A stretch of 64,000 nt of DNA from CAXXOK01 sp963678055 (GCA_963678055.1 OY782679.1:2356001-2420000), one strand, 5' to 3'. Positions 36,492-45,819 are shown, counted from the first letter of the stretch. Notes: a model not told the origin generated them from the letters alone. Program-made: numbers and translations.

Positions 36492-36872
36492 TTACGCTTG
36501 CACCCCCGCAATATCTGCACGATCGTTAGTATAATTGTTCTGTTGATGTTTGATAACGGCTTCGTCCGGTACCAGCTCCTTGAGCTTCCCGGCCATCGCT
36601 CCCTGCCTGACAGCAGCTGCCATTGCGCCGCTTCTGCCCAGTGCTCCGGCTATCAGGCCTTCAGGCACGCCGTAAAGCGGTACATGATGGCTATAACAGG
36701 CGTTGCGAAATCGCTTTTTGGACGTCTCTGTGCTGCTCAAATCCAATAGCACCAGTGCAGTGCTTTTCTTTCGCACAGCGTCCACGATTGCATCCTGCCC
36801 GAGAATCACCTGTCCGGCCCGATGGCACAGACCCAGAAATCCCCGGAGTTTTCCCCATTCCCGCTCCGTCAA
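36492..36872 (-). CDS. ylxQ: L7Ae-family ribosomal protein (YlxQ)
   Basis: RNA-binding protein of the L7Ae/L30e family, 126 residues, always found between ylxR and infB in Firmicutes. LGLCHRAGQVILGQDAI near residue 13-29 and LVLLDLSSTETSKKR are the typical pattern. It starts at TTG 36872, with AAGGAGG 8 bases before, and overlaps the ylxR stop (TTGA). Its C-terminus is longer than in many homologues. Kink-turn RNA binding is inferred from family. Confidence 0.9.
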   Translation of the reverse strand: MTEREWGKLRGFLGLCHRAGQVILGQDAIVDAVRKKSTALVLLDLSSTETSKKRFRNACYSHHVPLYGVPEGLIAGALGRSGAMAAAVRQGAMAGKLKELVPDEAVIKHQQNNYTNDRADIAGVQA

Positions 36873-37162
36873 TGCGTGTCCTCCTTATGTAAAAGCCGCT
36901 CCATGGTTTCCGTCAGCGCTTGTACAGCGTCTGTGCTAAGCCGTGTTTCCAAGGCGCGGTCAAGCTGCCTTTGCTTGAGCGCACGTTTAAGACACGCAGC
37001 ATCGTAGCAAACATAAGCACCACGCCCGGCTTTTTTACCGGTCGTATCCAGCGTAACCTCGCCTTCCGGCGAGCGCACCGCACGTAAAAGCTCCTTCTTG
37101 GGCTTCATCTCGTGGCAACCTACGCACATGCGCATGGGAATTTTCCTGGGTTTAGGCGGCAT
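36869..37162 (-). CDS. ylxR: YlxR-family RNA-binding protein (DUF448)
   Basis: 97 residues. The family motif is MRMCVGCHEMKPKKELLR near the N-terminus, followed by KKAGRGAYVC near residue 43. It is known as a nusA-infB operon protein with a putative nucleic-acid surface. ATG 37162 lies 6-7 bases from GGAGGA; a nearer ATG is out of frame. It lies 14 bases after nusA. Confidence 0.92.
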   Translation of the reverse strand: MPPKPRKIPMRMCVGCHEMKPKKELLRAVRSPEGEVTLDTTGKKAGRGAYVCYDAACLKRALKQRQLDRALETRLSTDAVQALTETMERLLHKEDTH

Positions 37163-37176
37163 TCATTTCCTCCAGA

Positions 37177-38415
37177 TTACAAGGTGTCATCCTCGTCTTC
37201 GGACTCCAGGTCGATGTCTTTGAGTTCCGGCAGACCCGCTTCCGGGTCGAAAGGCTGGGCAGTCTCGTCCACAAATTCTTGATAGCCCAGCGCTTCGCCA
37301 TAGACTTCCGTGGGCATTTCAAACATTTCCACGGCCTGCGACTGGCTTTTGATATCAATACGCCAGCCGGTCAGCTTGGCGGCCAGACGGGCGTTTTGCC
37401 CTTCCTTGCCAATGGCCAGGCTTAGCTGGTTATCCGGCACCACAACGCGGCAGGCCTTTTCTTCCTCGGCTACAAACACGCTTAGCACATGCGCCGGGTT
37501 CAAGGCATTGGCGATAAACTCCGCCGGGTCGGGCGACCACTTGATAATATCAATCTTCTCGTTTTTCAGCTCCGCAACGACCTTGTCCACGCGGTTGCCG
37601 CGCGGGCCTACGCATGCGCCGACGGGATCAATCACGGCATCGGTGGAAAACACGGCCATTTTGGTGCGGCTGCCAGCTTCGCGTGCGATGGACTTAACCT
37701 GCACAACGCCTGCGGCAATTTCCGGCACTTCCATTTCAAACAAGCGCTTGACCAGTCCCGGATGTACACGGCTGACGCGCACCTGCGGCCCACGGATCAT
37801 TTCGCGGCCAGAGCGGTTGACTTCCAACACATACACTTTGATGTGGTCATCGGAATGGTATTCCTCGCCGGGAATCCATTCGCTGCGCTCCAAAATACCT
37901 TCGGTGCGACCCAGCTCCACATACGCGGCGTTGGTTTCCACGCGCTGAACAATAGCGGTCAGGATTTCGTTTTCCTTCTCGGAATACTCATCGTAAATCT
38001 TGCCCTGTTCGGCCTCGCGGATGCGCTGGATAATCACCTGCTTGGCCGTCTGCGCAGCGGTGCGCAGGAAGCCTGTGGGCGTTACGTCAATCTCAGCAAT
38101 ATCCCCCACCTGGTAGTCCGGGCGGATTTGCTGGGCTTCTTCCAGCGTAATTTGCACGGTGGCATCTTCCACCTCGTCGGTGATCAGCTTGCGCGCAAAC
38201 ACCTGCGCCACACCCGTGTGCCGGTCGAGGGTTACCGAGAGGTTTGCCGGCGGGGCTTCATAGCGCGCGACATTGCGCTTATAGGCAGCCTTCAGGGCTT
38301 CTTCAATCGCGTTAAACAGCAGATCCTCGCTGATTTCTTTTTCCGAAGCGAGCATATGCACCGCGTTGATGATTTCCTTGTCCCGGTTTTCAACTTGCAA
38401 CTTCTTTGCCGCCAT
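37177..38415 (-). CDS. nusA: Transcription termination/antitermination factor NusA
   Basis: RNA-polymerase-binding elongation factor of 412 residues. The N-terminal NusA domain (about 1-135), an S1 domain, then KH1 and KH2 (VGACVGPRGNRV near residue 266 and LAIGKEGQNARLAAKLTGW near 333) are present, with a short acidic tail. The Firmicute form without the E. coli C-terminal repeats fits. AGGAG lies about 10 bases before ATG 38415. It follows rimP by 13 bases. Confidence 0.97.
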   Translation of the reverse strand: MAAKKLQVENRDKEIINAVHMLASEKEISEDLLFNAIEEALKAAYKRNVARYEAPPANLSVTLDRHTGVAQVFARKLITDEVEDATVQITLEEAQQIRPDYQVGDIAEIDVTPTGFLRTAAQTAKQVIIQRIREAEQGKIYDEYSEKENEILTAIVQRVETNAAYVELGRTEGILERSEWIPGEEYHSDDHIKVYVLEVNRSGREMIRGPQVRVSRVHPGLVKRLFEMEVPEIAAGVVQVKSIAREAGSRTKMAVFSTDAVIDPVGACVGPRGNRVDKVVAELKNEKIDIIKWSPDPAEFIANALNPAHVLSVFVAEEEKACRVVVPDNQLSLAIGKEGQNARLAAKLTGWRIDIKSQSQAVEMFEMPTEVYGEALGYQEFVDETAQPFDPEAGLPELKDIDLESEDEDDTL

Positions 38416-38428
38416 ACTTTTAAAACTC

Positions 38429-38908
38429 CTATTCCTCTTCGTCTATCATCTGCACTACTGGTTTAATCAATGCAACCGCCTTGCGCGGGAAGGACTTCGT
38501 ATTTCCGTCCGGCAAGGTGATGGATACGGTATCGTCGTCCATGCTCTGGAGCGTGCCCGTGTACTGCTTGGCACCGTCCAGCTTTGCAAACAGGCGGATT
38601 TCCACCGTGTCGCCCTTGCGCTTTTCAAAATCGCGCTGGTTTTTCACCGGGCGGTCTGCCCCTGGACTGGAGACCTCTAAATAGTCATAATTGATGTCAT
38701 CCAGTTTGGGCTGAACTGCCTTGTGGAAGCGCTCGCAGTCATTTAGCGTGATGCCGGTTTCGCTGTCAATATACATACACAGCACCTGGCCATCCGGTTC
38801 CTTTTGCAGGGTCACTTCGACAAGCTCAAATCCCTGTTCGTCAGCAACTTTCTGGGCAATCGTCCGTGCCGTGTTGACCTGCGATGTACCCGGGTTATTC
38901 TTCACCAT
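38429..38908 (-). CDS. rimP: Ribosome maturation factor RimP
   Basis: 30S maturation factor, 159 residues from ATG 38908 (GGAGG 4 bases upstream; GTG 38905 is a possible alternative). The N-terminal alpha/beta domain contains LEVSSPGADRPVKNQRDFEKRKG near residue 78, the family signature, and the C-terminal SH3-like domain follows. It is the first gene of the nusA-infB operon, behind a leader of about 200 bases. Confidence 0.95.
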   Translation of the reverse strand: MVKNNPGTSQVNTARTIAQKVADEQGFELVEVTLQKEPDGQVLCMYIDSETGITLNDCERFHKAVQPKLDDINYDYLEVSSPGADRPVKNQRDFEKRKGDTVEIRLFAKLDGAKQYTGTLQSMDDDTVSITLPDGNTKSFPRKAVALIKPVVQMIDEEE

Positions 38909-38929
38909 GTATCCTCCGACAGGCAATCA

Positions 38930-39048
38930 AAAAGAGTGGCCAATACTGCCTCTCTTCATCCGCTGTACCGGAAAAACAGGAAAGCGATTTTGTTCGCCTG
39001 TCTGGCTGTTCTTCCGCCCTGCGGCAAAGGAGGCAATACCCACTCTTT
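38930..39048 (-). ncRNA. Structured leader of the rimP operon
   Basis: The two ends of this leader segment pair over a long distance. AAAGAGTGG (39048-39040, minus strand) matches CCACTCTTT (38938-38930), and a further 7-base helix (TATTGCC with GGCAGTA) continues the stem inward. The closed loop of about 80 bases ends some 20 bases before the rimP start. No known riboswitch consensus is recognised. Its position suggests autoregulation of the translation operon. Confidence 0.5.
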
Positions 39049-39117
39049 CAGTAAACCCTTCTTTCTAAAACTGCTAGATCATTACAATCATCACAAATCA
39101 TATGCAAAAGCACGATG

Positions 39118-39123
39118 AGTATA
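39118..39123 (-). promoter_or_regulatory. Probable -10 box of the rimP-ribF operon
   Basis: Minus strand TGCTATACT is an extended -10 element; the -35 (TTGTGT, 17 bases upstream) is weak. It is placed to give a leader of about 200 bases for rimP. Confidence 0.45.
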
Positions 39124-39216
39124 GCACATGATTGCCTGAAACACAAGCAATTTCAGCTTTTTGCGGTTTTCCCGGCATCCGCACAGCCCTGCGTACTTCC
39201 GTGCCATGCTATGGCC

Positions 39217-39624
39217 CTACACCTTGACTTTCATCATGGCAATGCATCCGCAAGCCTGACTGCTTTGAAACCCGCAACTTTCATAAAATGCGTGGTTTTT
39301 CGGCTGGTCTTCCGTCAGTAGTATTTTCTGATAAACATCGGGGTACAAAGCATCCATAGCCTCAAGCAAGCGCCTGCCGATGCCCCGGCGCTGGTGTGCT
39401 TTCAGCACAATAATGTCCTGAATATACAGGATGGACGCGCCATCCCCTACCGCACGAACCATACCGATAATCGCCTCCGCCTCCGCCGCAACCAGCACGG
39501 TCAGCGATTGGTCCAGCGCTGCCGTGAGCATGTCCGGGTGCTTGGTGTAATTCAGCCATCCCGCATCATGGTACAGGGCTATCATACCCTGCCGGTCCTT
39601 AAGTGTCGCTTCTCTGATCTGCAT
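39217..39624 (-). CDS. GNAT family N-acetyltransferase
   Basis: 135 residues from ATG 39624, which has AAGGAG 9 bases upstream. It starts MQIREATLKDRQ. The acetyl-CoA loop HQRRGIGRRLLEA lies near residue 76-88 and the C-terminal AFYESCGF motif is complete. The substrate is unknown. It lies 19 bases after the GH39 xylosidase and is probably cotranscribed with it; a sugar-related role is not implied by sequence. Confidence 0.85.
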   Translation of the reverse strand: MQIREATLKDRQGMIALYHDAGWLNYTKHPDMLTAALDQSLTVLVAAEAEAIIGMVRAVGDGASILYIQDIIVLKAHQRRGIGRRLLEAMDALYPDVYQKILLTEDQPKNHAFYESCGFQSSQACGCIAMMKVKV

Positions 39625-39643
39625 GCCGCAGGACTCCTTTTCG

Positions 39644-41158
39644 TTACTTGCTATTTCGCCTGAGGATGATACGTACCACATCATTTTCGCGCATGTGCAC
39701 GATGAGTTTAGCCGTGCCATCGCTGCCGACATGCAGGGTGCTGATGCTTTCGGGTTTGCCATCGGTCTGTTCGCGCAGGGCTTGGACTTGCTCGCGGGTA
39801 GGCGTATCGCTCCCCATCAGATCACGCAGGCCCTGGCGCAAGTACAGGGTATACACATCATTCGCCATGTGCCCCACGCGGTAGGTTTCCACGGTATACT
39901 CACCGCTTTGCAGCCCGTCCAGCTCCACCTCCGCATCGTCCAGCGCTTTGGCGGGCAGATCGCGGATGAAATAGTCCTGGTTGTCGGCATCCTGCTGGGG
40001 ATGGGTGTAATCCCACAAAAGCACATGAACCGTATCGGCATCTGTGGCGGCATAGCTGTCCGCATCGCCGGTCTTTAGCTCGTTTTCAGGCAGTTCACAA
40101 AGGAACTGATAGGCAAAGAACGACGGCTTTTTCAGCCCCTGATTGTTCATCATGCCAAACCCGCCATGGAAGGGCTCTGGGCCCGGCCCGGCTTCCTCAA
40201 AAATATCGGTAAAAGTCCAGTAGCTCATGCTTTGCGCAATGCCCTGGCAGCGCTTGAGCGAATACAGGATAAACGGCGCGGAGACATAGCTGTCGTGCAC
40301 GTTGTCCCGGGGAGAGTAGCTGTTCGACCATTCCGTAAAGAGCACGGGTAGATTCGGCGTGGCCGAGTTTTGCACATCGGTACGCGCGCGAATGGCTTCC
40401 TCCACAATGCAGTCCTGGTTTTTCTCAAGCCGGTGGCGGTTTTGGCCAAATTCATCCAGATGGCCGTCCACGCCATAGGCATGCGTTGTAATAAAATCCA
40501 AGGGAATGTTATTTTTGGCACAGTGATCAATCAGCTCCGCCACCCAGGTGCCCGTGTCCAGCCCGGCCGTGCCGGGACCGCCGACGCGGTAGGCCGGGTC
40601 CACCGCTTTTACCGCGGCTACGCTGGCATCGTACAAAGCAAAGTACTCCTGCTGCGTGCCGGAGAAAAAGCCTTTGAGGTTGGGTTCATTCCATACTTCA
40701 AAGTACCACTTCCGCACCTCCGTTGCGCCATAACGCCGGGTTGCATGGCGGGTGAAGGCCTCGACTAGGTCATGCCACTGCCGCATATCCTTAGGCGGCG
40801 TGACATTGCCCTTCCACCAGAAGATGGTCTGCTCGCCGCTTTTCAGGCAATCCGGCATAAACCCAAGTTCCACCAGCGGGCGGATGCCGCGCTTGAGCAT
40901 CGCGTCGATCACAAGGTCCACGTACTGCCAGTTGTAGAGCACCTTCCCCTCCCGGTCCAGCCGGCAGACGGCCATATCATCGGAAAACAGGCCATGAAAG
41001 CGCAGGTATCCAAAGCCACAGGCCTCCTGCAGGCAGGAAAGCTGGTCCAGGGTCTCGGCCCGGAGCATTTCCCCCGCCCGCCCAGCGCCGACACAGTGGG
41101 CAAAGAAGCGGTTCAGTTTGGCGGGTTCTTCTCTCAGGTCAATATGCAGGGTTCTCAT
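39644..41158 (-). CDS. xynB: Beta-xylosidase, glycoside hydrolase family 39
   Basis: Retaining exo-enzyme that cleaves xylose from short xylo-oligosaccharides. It has 504 residues and no signal peptide, so it works inside the cell. Clan GH-A barrel: the acid/base Glu lies in VWNEPNLKGFF (about residue 158) and the nucleophile Glu in LPVLFTEWSN (about residue 276). The C-terminal beta-domain is present. ATG 41158 is 8 bases after AAAGGAGG; an in-frame GTG at 41161 is the alternative. It is divergent from the two-component genes. Confidence 0.92.
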   Translation of the reverse strand: MRTLHIDLREEPAKLNRFFAHCVGAGRAGEMLRAETLDQLSCLQEACGFGYLRFHGLFSDDMAVCRLDREGKVLYNWQYVDLVIDAMLKRGIRPLVELGFMPDCLKSGEQTIFWWKGNVTPPKDMRQWHDLVEAFTRHATRRYGATEVRKWYFEVWNEPNLKGFFSGTQQEYFALYDASVAAVKAVDPAYRVGGPGTAGLDTGTWVAELIDHCAKNNIPLDFITTHAYGVDGHLDEFGQNRHRLEKNQDCIVEEAIRARTDVQNSATPNLPVLFTEWSNSYSPRDNVHDSYVSAPFILYSLKRCQGIAQSMSYWTFTDIFEEAGPGPEPFHGGFGMMNNQGLKKPSFFAYQFLCELPENELKTGDADSYAATDADTVHVLLWDYTHPQQDADNQDYFIRDLPAKALDDAEVELDGLQSGEYTVETYRVGHMANDVYTLYLRQGLRDLMGSDTPTREQVQALREQTDGKPESISTLHVGSDGTAKLIVHMRENDVVRIILRRNSK

Positions 41159-41179
41159 CACAGTTGCCTCCTTTTATGG

Positions 41180-41209
41180 TTGCCCGGTGTTTGGTTGATG
41201 CTGTATAAT
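41180..41209 (+). promoter_or_regulatory. Probable promoter of the RR-HK-RR operon
   Basis: A consensus TATAAT at 41204-41209 with TTGCCC 18 bases upstream (41180-41185) in the 88-base gap between the divergent GH39 and regulator genes. No operator palindrome is evident. Confidence 0.55.
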
Positions 41210-41246
41210 ATGAACTAACAGTGTAAATTAAACAGGTGGTGAGGAA

Positions 41247-42746
41247 TTGTATCGCGCAGTGATCGTGGACGACGAACCTTTCATGCTAGAAGGCATGCGT
41301 ATGATGATTGACTGGCAGCGCTGCGGCTTTACGCTCAGCGGCGAAGCTGCCAACGCCCAGGATGCCCTGCACCTTTTAGATACCCTCCAGCCGCATTTGC
41401 TAATCACCGATGTGCGTATGCCGGGGATGCTGGGGACGGACCTTGCCTCCATCGTCAACCGCTACCACCCCGGTATCCTGATCCTGTTTTTCAGCGGATA
41501 CAGGGATTTCAGCTACGCGCAGGCGGCCATCCGTTCGCACGCGTTTGGCTACCTGGTCAAGCCCATTGATGTAGAAGAAGTGGAAGCTACGCTATTACAG
41601 GCCAAGGCGGAGCTGGATGCCCGCAAGTTCGATACCCCGCAGGACGACGGCCCGGCGCAAGCGCTGCAAGACCCCGTGTTTCGCCGCCTGGCCTGCGGCG
41701 ACGACAGCCACCAAAGTTTACTGCGTGCCGGGGTGCTTTTACAGCTTCAGCCTGACGACCCCTGTTGGTGCGCAGTACTTTCGCGCGGCCACGGCGCGGT
41801 AAGCGATAATGCAAAGCTTGTGCTGACATCGGCAGGCGCAACCGTGTTTGAGCTTACCCCCGGAGAATACGGGCTGTGCTTTCAGCAGATCGAGCGCGAT
41901 ACGACGCGCCTGGAGCGGCTGACCGCGCTGCTGTCACAGCAGGAAGACTATACACTAAGCGCCGGGCGGGTGTATACCGGTGCGCAGGGTTTTCAGCGCA
42001 GTTTGCTGGAGGCGCTTGATGCACAGGGCGCGCTGTACGAAATCAGCAGTTCGCTTAGGCTCTATAAGCCTTTTGACACCCAAACGACCGCGTGGCTGGA
42101 TCACGCTTGCCTGACCCAGATTCGCCAGGCACTGTCCAGCGGCAATCCTGATGCCTTGGAAGCCGCCATTGCGGCCCTGCGCTGCGCGGCTGCCGAGGCC
42201 ACCCCCAGCCTGTTTGCGCTGCGGTGCATGGCCGCCACGCTGGATGCTATGCTGCCCGCCAAAGTGAGCGATCTATGCGCCCCGCCCAGCCATCCGCTAT
42301 GGCAACAGGATGCCCAAGACCCGGACGCATGGCTGACCGCTTTGATTGAGCAGCTATACGCCATTGAGCGCAGCCTACTGCCGGAAGTAGGCGACAGCTA
42401 CCCGGTCGGGGTGCGGGAAACCGTTGAGGCAATCCGCACGCGCTATACCGAACCGCTCAGCCTGACCAAGATGGCACAGGATTTGCACATGAACCCGGCG
42501 TATCTGGGTCAGCTATTTAAAAAGCACACAGGCTCTACCTTTCACCGGCAACTGCTGATGGTGCGCATTGAGCATGCCTGCCTTTTGCTTCGGCAAACCA
42601 TGCGACCTGTTTCCGAGATTGCCCTCAGTGTGGGCTTTCGGGATGTGGATTACTTTTCCCAGCGGTTTAGAAACCGTATGGGGATGAACCCGGTCGCCTA
42701 TCGCTACGCCGTCACCCCCAAGGAGGGCACGCATGCGACGCATTAA
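41247..42746 (+). CDS. Response regulator, AraC-type (YesN-like)
   Basis: 499 residues. The receiver domain (about 1-120) has acidic DDE at the N-terminus, phospho-acceptor Asp55 in LLITDVRMPG and the Lys of VKPID. A middle region of about 270 residues has no recognised domain. The C-terminal AraC helix-turn-helix pair lies at about 395-490 (SLTKMAQDLHMNPAYLGQLF, then SEIALSVGFRDVDYFSQRF). TTG 41247 (MYRAVIVDDE) follows an AGGTGGTGAGG ribosome site. The stop overlaps the kinase gene by 14 bases. It most likely activates the xylan locus. Confidence 0.9.
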   Translation: MYRAVIVDDEPFMLEGMRMMIDWQRCGFTLSGEAANAQDALHLLDTLQPHLLITDVRMPGMLGTDLASIVNRYHPGILILFFSGYRDFSYAQAAIRSHAFGYLVKPIDVEEVEATLLQAKAELDARKFDTPQDDGPAQALQDPVFRRLACGDDSHQSLLRAGVLLQLQPDDPCWCAVLSRGHGAVSDNAKLVLTSAGATVFELTPGEYGLCFQQIERDTTRLERLTALLSQQEDYTLSAGRVYTGAQGFQRSLLEALDAQGALYEISSSLRLYKPFDTQTTAWLDHACLTQIRQALSSGNPDALEAAIAALRCAAAEATPSLFALRCMAATLDAMLPAKVSDLCAPPSHPLWQQDAQDPDAWLTALIEQLYAIERSLLPEVGDSYPVGVRETVEAIRTRYTEPLSLTKMAQDLHMNPAYLGQLFKKHTGSTFHRQLLMVRIEHACLLLRQTMRPVSEIALSVGFRDVDYFSQRFRNRMGMNPVAYRYAVTPKEGTHATH

Positions 42747-44466
42747 CAATCTGCCGATTCGCAGTAAGTTCATATTGCTGTATGTGCTGGGCGTGCTGCT
42801 GCCTATCTGCATATTGCTCACCTATGTACTGACCAATGTGACGGCAGAAATTCGGATGCGCGAGACACGCAACGCCGAGCAGTCCTTAAACCGCGTATAC
42901 TCCGCGCTGGATGCGCAGTTTGCGGGTGTTGTGTCGCTGTCCAATGCCATATCCAGCGACAGCCAGGTAGAAAGTCTGCTGCAGCGCCGCTACGAAAGTC
43001 CGGTGAATTATTATAGCACATATTATCTGGAATTACGCCCCATTCTCAACCGCTATACCTTGGCCTATGACCAGCATGTAACCACGTTGTTTATCTACTC
43101 GGACAACCAAACCATGTTCAACGGCGGCTACTGCCTGTACATCACCCCGCAGGTGAGAGCCGAGGAATGGTTCCCCGCGAGTATTCCCTCCGAAGCACAG
43201 ATGAAAGTATATCTGCGCAAGCAGGTCGGGCAGACCAGCATATTGCAGCTTTGCGTCACCCGCACACTGCACGTCGGATCGCCCTTTACCCAGGTCCTGC
43301 GCATTGATTTGAACATGGAGCCGATCACAACCCTGATGAAGGAAGAAAGCTCCTACCTGTCCATCTACCTGGTCGCGCCGGACGGCACCGCCGTAGTCTA
43401 CCCCGGCAGCTTGCAGGGCAACTTCATCACCGACCGTTCCATCCGGCCGCCGGACAGTACTGACCTGCAGGTTTCGTTCAGTGAACGCCCCGGCATGAAC
43501 GGCTGGACGCTGCTGGCTAATATCAACGATGAGATTATGCAGCGCAGAATACGCGATGCGATTGTGGTGGGGCTGCTGCTGGGTATATTCAGCTCAGGCT
43601 TTGCAGCGCTGATTGCCATCGTCTTCTCCCGGTCCATCGCACTGCGCAGCCAGCGGCTGCTGCGGCATATGGACTCCATGACCGCCGAACACTTCTCCCC
43701 CATCACGCGCGACCCCGGTGAGGACGAAATCGGCGAACTGACCACACACTTTAATGATATGGGTGAACGCCTGCACGAGCTGATTGACGACCTGTATGTA
43801 CTGCAGCTGCAAAAAAAGAATATGGAGCTGGAAAACGTGCGCGCGGAGCTGAAATATTTGCAGGCGCAGATCGACCCGCATTTCCTGTTCAATACCCTCA
43901 ACGGCCTTTTGGTGCTTAGCGTACGCAACGGCCACACCGAGGAAGCCACTGTGCTGCGTGCGCTGTCTAAAATCCTGCGCCGCATGGTCGATACCACACA
44001 TGACGTGGTTCCCCTGTCCGAGGAACTGGAATTCGTGCGCATGGTGCTGACCATCGAACAGTTCCGCTTCCACGGTAAGCTGAAATACGAGTTTGATATC
44101 TCTCCCGAAGCGCTGGAGCTGACCGTACCGGTAATGAGTGTGCAGGGATTGGTGGAAAACGCCTGCAAGCATGGCGTGCAGCACCTTAGCGACCCGGGCT
44201 TTATCAGCGTTTCAGCCTTCGTGGAAGACGGCGGCGCACTGGTTGTGGAAGTTGCCGATAACGGCGTGGGCCTCAAGCCTGCGCGGCTGAAAGAGCTGTT
44301 GCATCAAATTCAAAGCCCCGAAGATATGAACGAAAGCATCGGCCTGCAAAACATATACCGCCGCCTGAAGCTGTACTACGGCGATGCCGTTGCGCTGGAG
44401 CTGCGCTGCGCACCGCAGCGCGGGACCATCGCCAGCATGCGCATACCCCGGCAGGAAGGAGCGTGA
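42733..44466 (+). CDS. Sensor histidine kinase, YesM/LytS type
   Basis: 577 residues. A first membrane helix (about 12-34), an extracellular sensor domain of about 240 residues, a second helix (about 276-298), a HAMP linker and a His_kinase domain with phospho-acceptor His383 in QAQIDPHFLFNTLNG follow. The GHKL ATPase has NACKHG and ADNGVG. AAGGAGG precedes ATG 42733. Such kinases sense sugars or sugar-loaded binding proteins outside the cell; here short xylo-oligosaccharides are the inferred signal. Confidence 0.92.
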   Translation: MRRINNLPIRSKFILLYVLGVLLPICILLTYVLTNVTAEIRMRETRNAEQSLNRVYSALDAQFAGVVSLSNAISSDSQVESLLQRRYESPVNYYSTYYLELRPILNRYTLAYDQHVTTLFIYSDNQTMFNGGYCLYITPQVRAEEWFPASIPSEAQMKVYLRKQVGQTSILQLCVTRTLHVGSPFTQVLRIDLNMEPITTLMKEESSYLSIYLVAPDGTAVVYPGSLQGNFITDRSIRPPDSTDLQVSFSERPGMNGWTLLANINDEIMQRRIRDAIVVGLLLGIFSSGFAALIAIVFSRSIALRSQRLLRHMDSMTAEHFSPITRDPGEDEIGELTTHFNDMGERLHELIDDLYVLQLQKKNMELENVRAELKYLQAQIDPHFLFNTLNGLLVLSVRNGHTEEATVLRALSKILRRMVDTTHDVVPLSEELEFVRMVLTIEQFRFHGKLKYEFDISPEALELTVPVMSVQGLVENACKHGVQHLSDPGFISVSAFVEDGGALVVEVADNGVGLKPARLKELLHQIQSPEDMNESIGLQNIYRRLKLYYGDAVALELRCAPQRGTIASMRIPRQEGA

Positions 44467-44473
44467 TGCAGCC

Positions 44474-45811
44474 GTGCGTGTTATGCTAATCGACGACGAA
44501 CCTTTGGCGCTGGAAGGACTAAAATTGCTGATTGACTGGCAGGCCGAAGGCTTTACCGTTTGCGCGGAAAGCCAAAGCGCTCTCCAGGCGCTGGCTTTAC
44601 TGCCCACAGCCAAGCCCGATCTGATCGTAACCGACATTCGTATGCCGGAGATGAGCGGGCTGGAGTTGCTGGACGCCGCCCGGCAAGCCGGATTCGACGG
44701 TCAGTTTATCATTGTCAGCGGCTACTCGGACTTTTATTACGCCAAAAAGGCCTTGCAGCTGGGTGTGGCGGGCTACCTGCTCAAACCCATAGAACCGGCG
44801 GATGCGACGGCTGTGCTTGCGCATGTCCGCAAAAAGCTTATCGACCGGGAAGCCGCCACCAATATGCGCCTGCAACTACAGCAACGCACGATCGGGTCGC
44901 TGCTTACGGACGGAAGCACAGCAAGCGACCCTCTACCGCAGGCCGCAGGCTGGATGCTGGCAACCTGGGGCGCGCCGCTACCCTATCAGGATCAGCAGGC
45001 CATCAGCGCGCTGTTCCCCGGCGACGAGGCGACCATCCACATTGTGGAGGATAAAGAATTTCTGGTTTTGCAGCTGGCAGACGGCGGCGAGGTCCCAGAC
45101 CTCAGCCCTGTCAGCACACTGCTCAAAACACTGGGGCGCAGCCTGAATATCGGCGGCCCGGTAGACAGTGCAGGCAAGCTGCCTTCCCTTCGAAAACAGC
45201 TATCCGACCAGCTGGACAGCCGCTGCCGCAAAGTGCTGCCGGACTTGGTGGATAAGCTCGTGCGCACCATCGCCCTGCGGCAGACGGATGAATGCAGAAA
45301 ACGCTGCGGCGAGCTGACTGCATTTTGCGCGGTGTGCGGCACACATGCAACGACCTATGCAAGGCGGCAGCTGCTTTCGGCCTGCTCGGGCTTGCTGCAA
45401 AACCGCAATGCCGCCCTGCAAACCTTTCTGCGCTCACAGGATGCCGGGTTTGAGGAATTATCCCTGCTGGCTATCCAGTTGCTTGCACCAAGGCAGGAGC
45501 GTATCAGCGATCGTATGGAACACTTCGCCATCGAGCACTTGGAAGAAAGCATTACCCTTTCTGATGTCGCCACTGCGCTGACCTATAACACAACCTATCT
45601 GGGCCGAAAGTTTATACAGGAGCGCGGCATTGGCTTTCGGGATTTTGTAACAAAGCTGCGAATGGAAAAAAGCGCTGCGCTGCTGAAAACAACCAAACGC
45701 TCTGTTACCGACATCTCAAAGGCTGTCGGCTACGAATACTATAAGCGTTTTCTAAAGCACTTTAAGCAGCGTTACGGCGTATCGCCAGAGCAGTACCGCA
45801 AACAAAAATAA
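44474..45811 (+). CDS. Second response regulator, AraC-type
   Basis: 445 residues from GTG 44474, 8 bases after the kinase stop; the AAGGAG site is rather far (about 12 bases) but a nearer ATG is out of frame. The receiver is intact with Asp54 in LIVTDIRMPEM and LKPIE. The C-terminal AraC domain includes ITLSDVATALTYNTTYLGRKF and DISKAVGYEYYKRFLKHF. It is clearly diverged from the first regulator in the receiver and middle parts. Both regulators keep their phosphorylation site, so either could be the kinase partner. Confidence 0.9.
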   Translation: MRVMLIDDEPLALEGLKLLIDWQAEGFTVCAESQSALQALALLPTAKPDLIVTDIRMPEMSGLELLDAARQAGFDGQFIIVSGYSDFYYAKKALQLGVAGYLLKPIEPADATAVLAHVRKKLIDREAATNMRLQLQQRTIGSLLTDGSTASDPLPQAAGWMLATWGAPLPYQDQQAISALFPGDEATIHIVEDKEFLVLQLADGGEVPDLSPVSTLLKTLGRSLNIGGPVDSAGKLPSLRKQLSDQLDSRCRKVLPDLVDKLVRTIALRQTDECRKRCGELTAFCAVCGTHATTYARRQLLSACSGLLQNRNAALQTFLRSQDAGFEELSLLAIQLLAPRQERISDRMEHFAIEHLEESITLSDVATALTYNTTYLGRKFIQERGIGFRDFVTKLRMEKSAALLKTTKRSVTDISKAVGYEYYKRFLKHFKQRYGVSPEQYRKQK

Positions 45812-45819
45812 AAACATAA

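Noticed and set aside
34345..36534. A 729-codon plus strand open frame with Arg/Thr repeats
   Set aside because: Antisense shadow of infB; its repeats are just the complement of the PYGRPANPQG codons.
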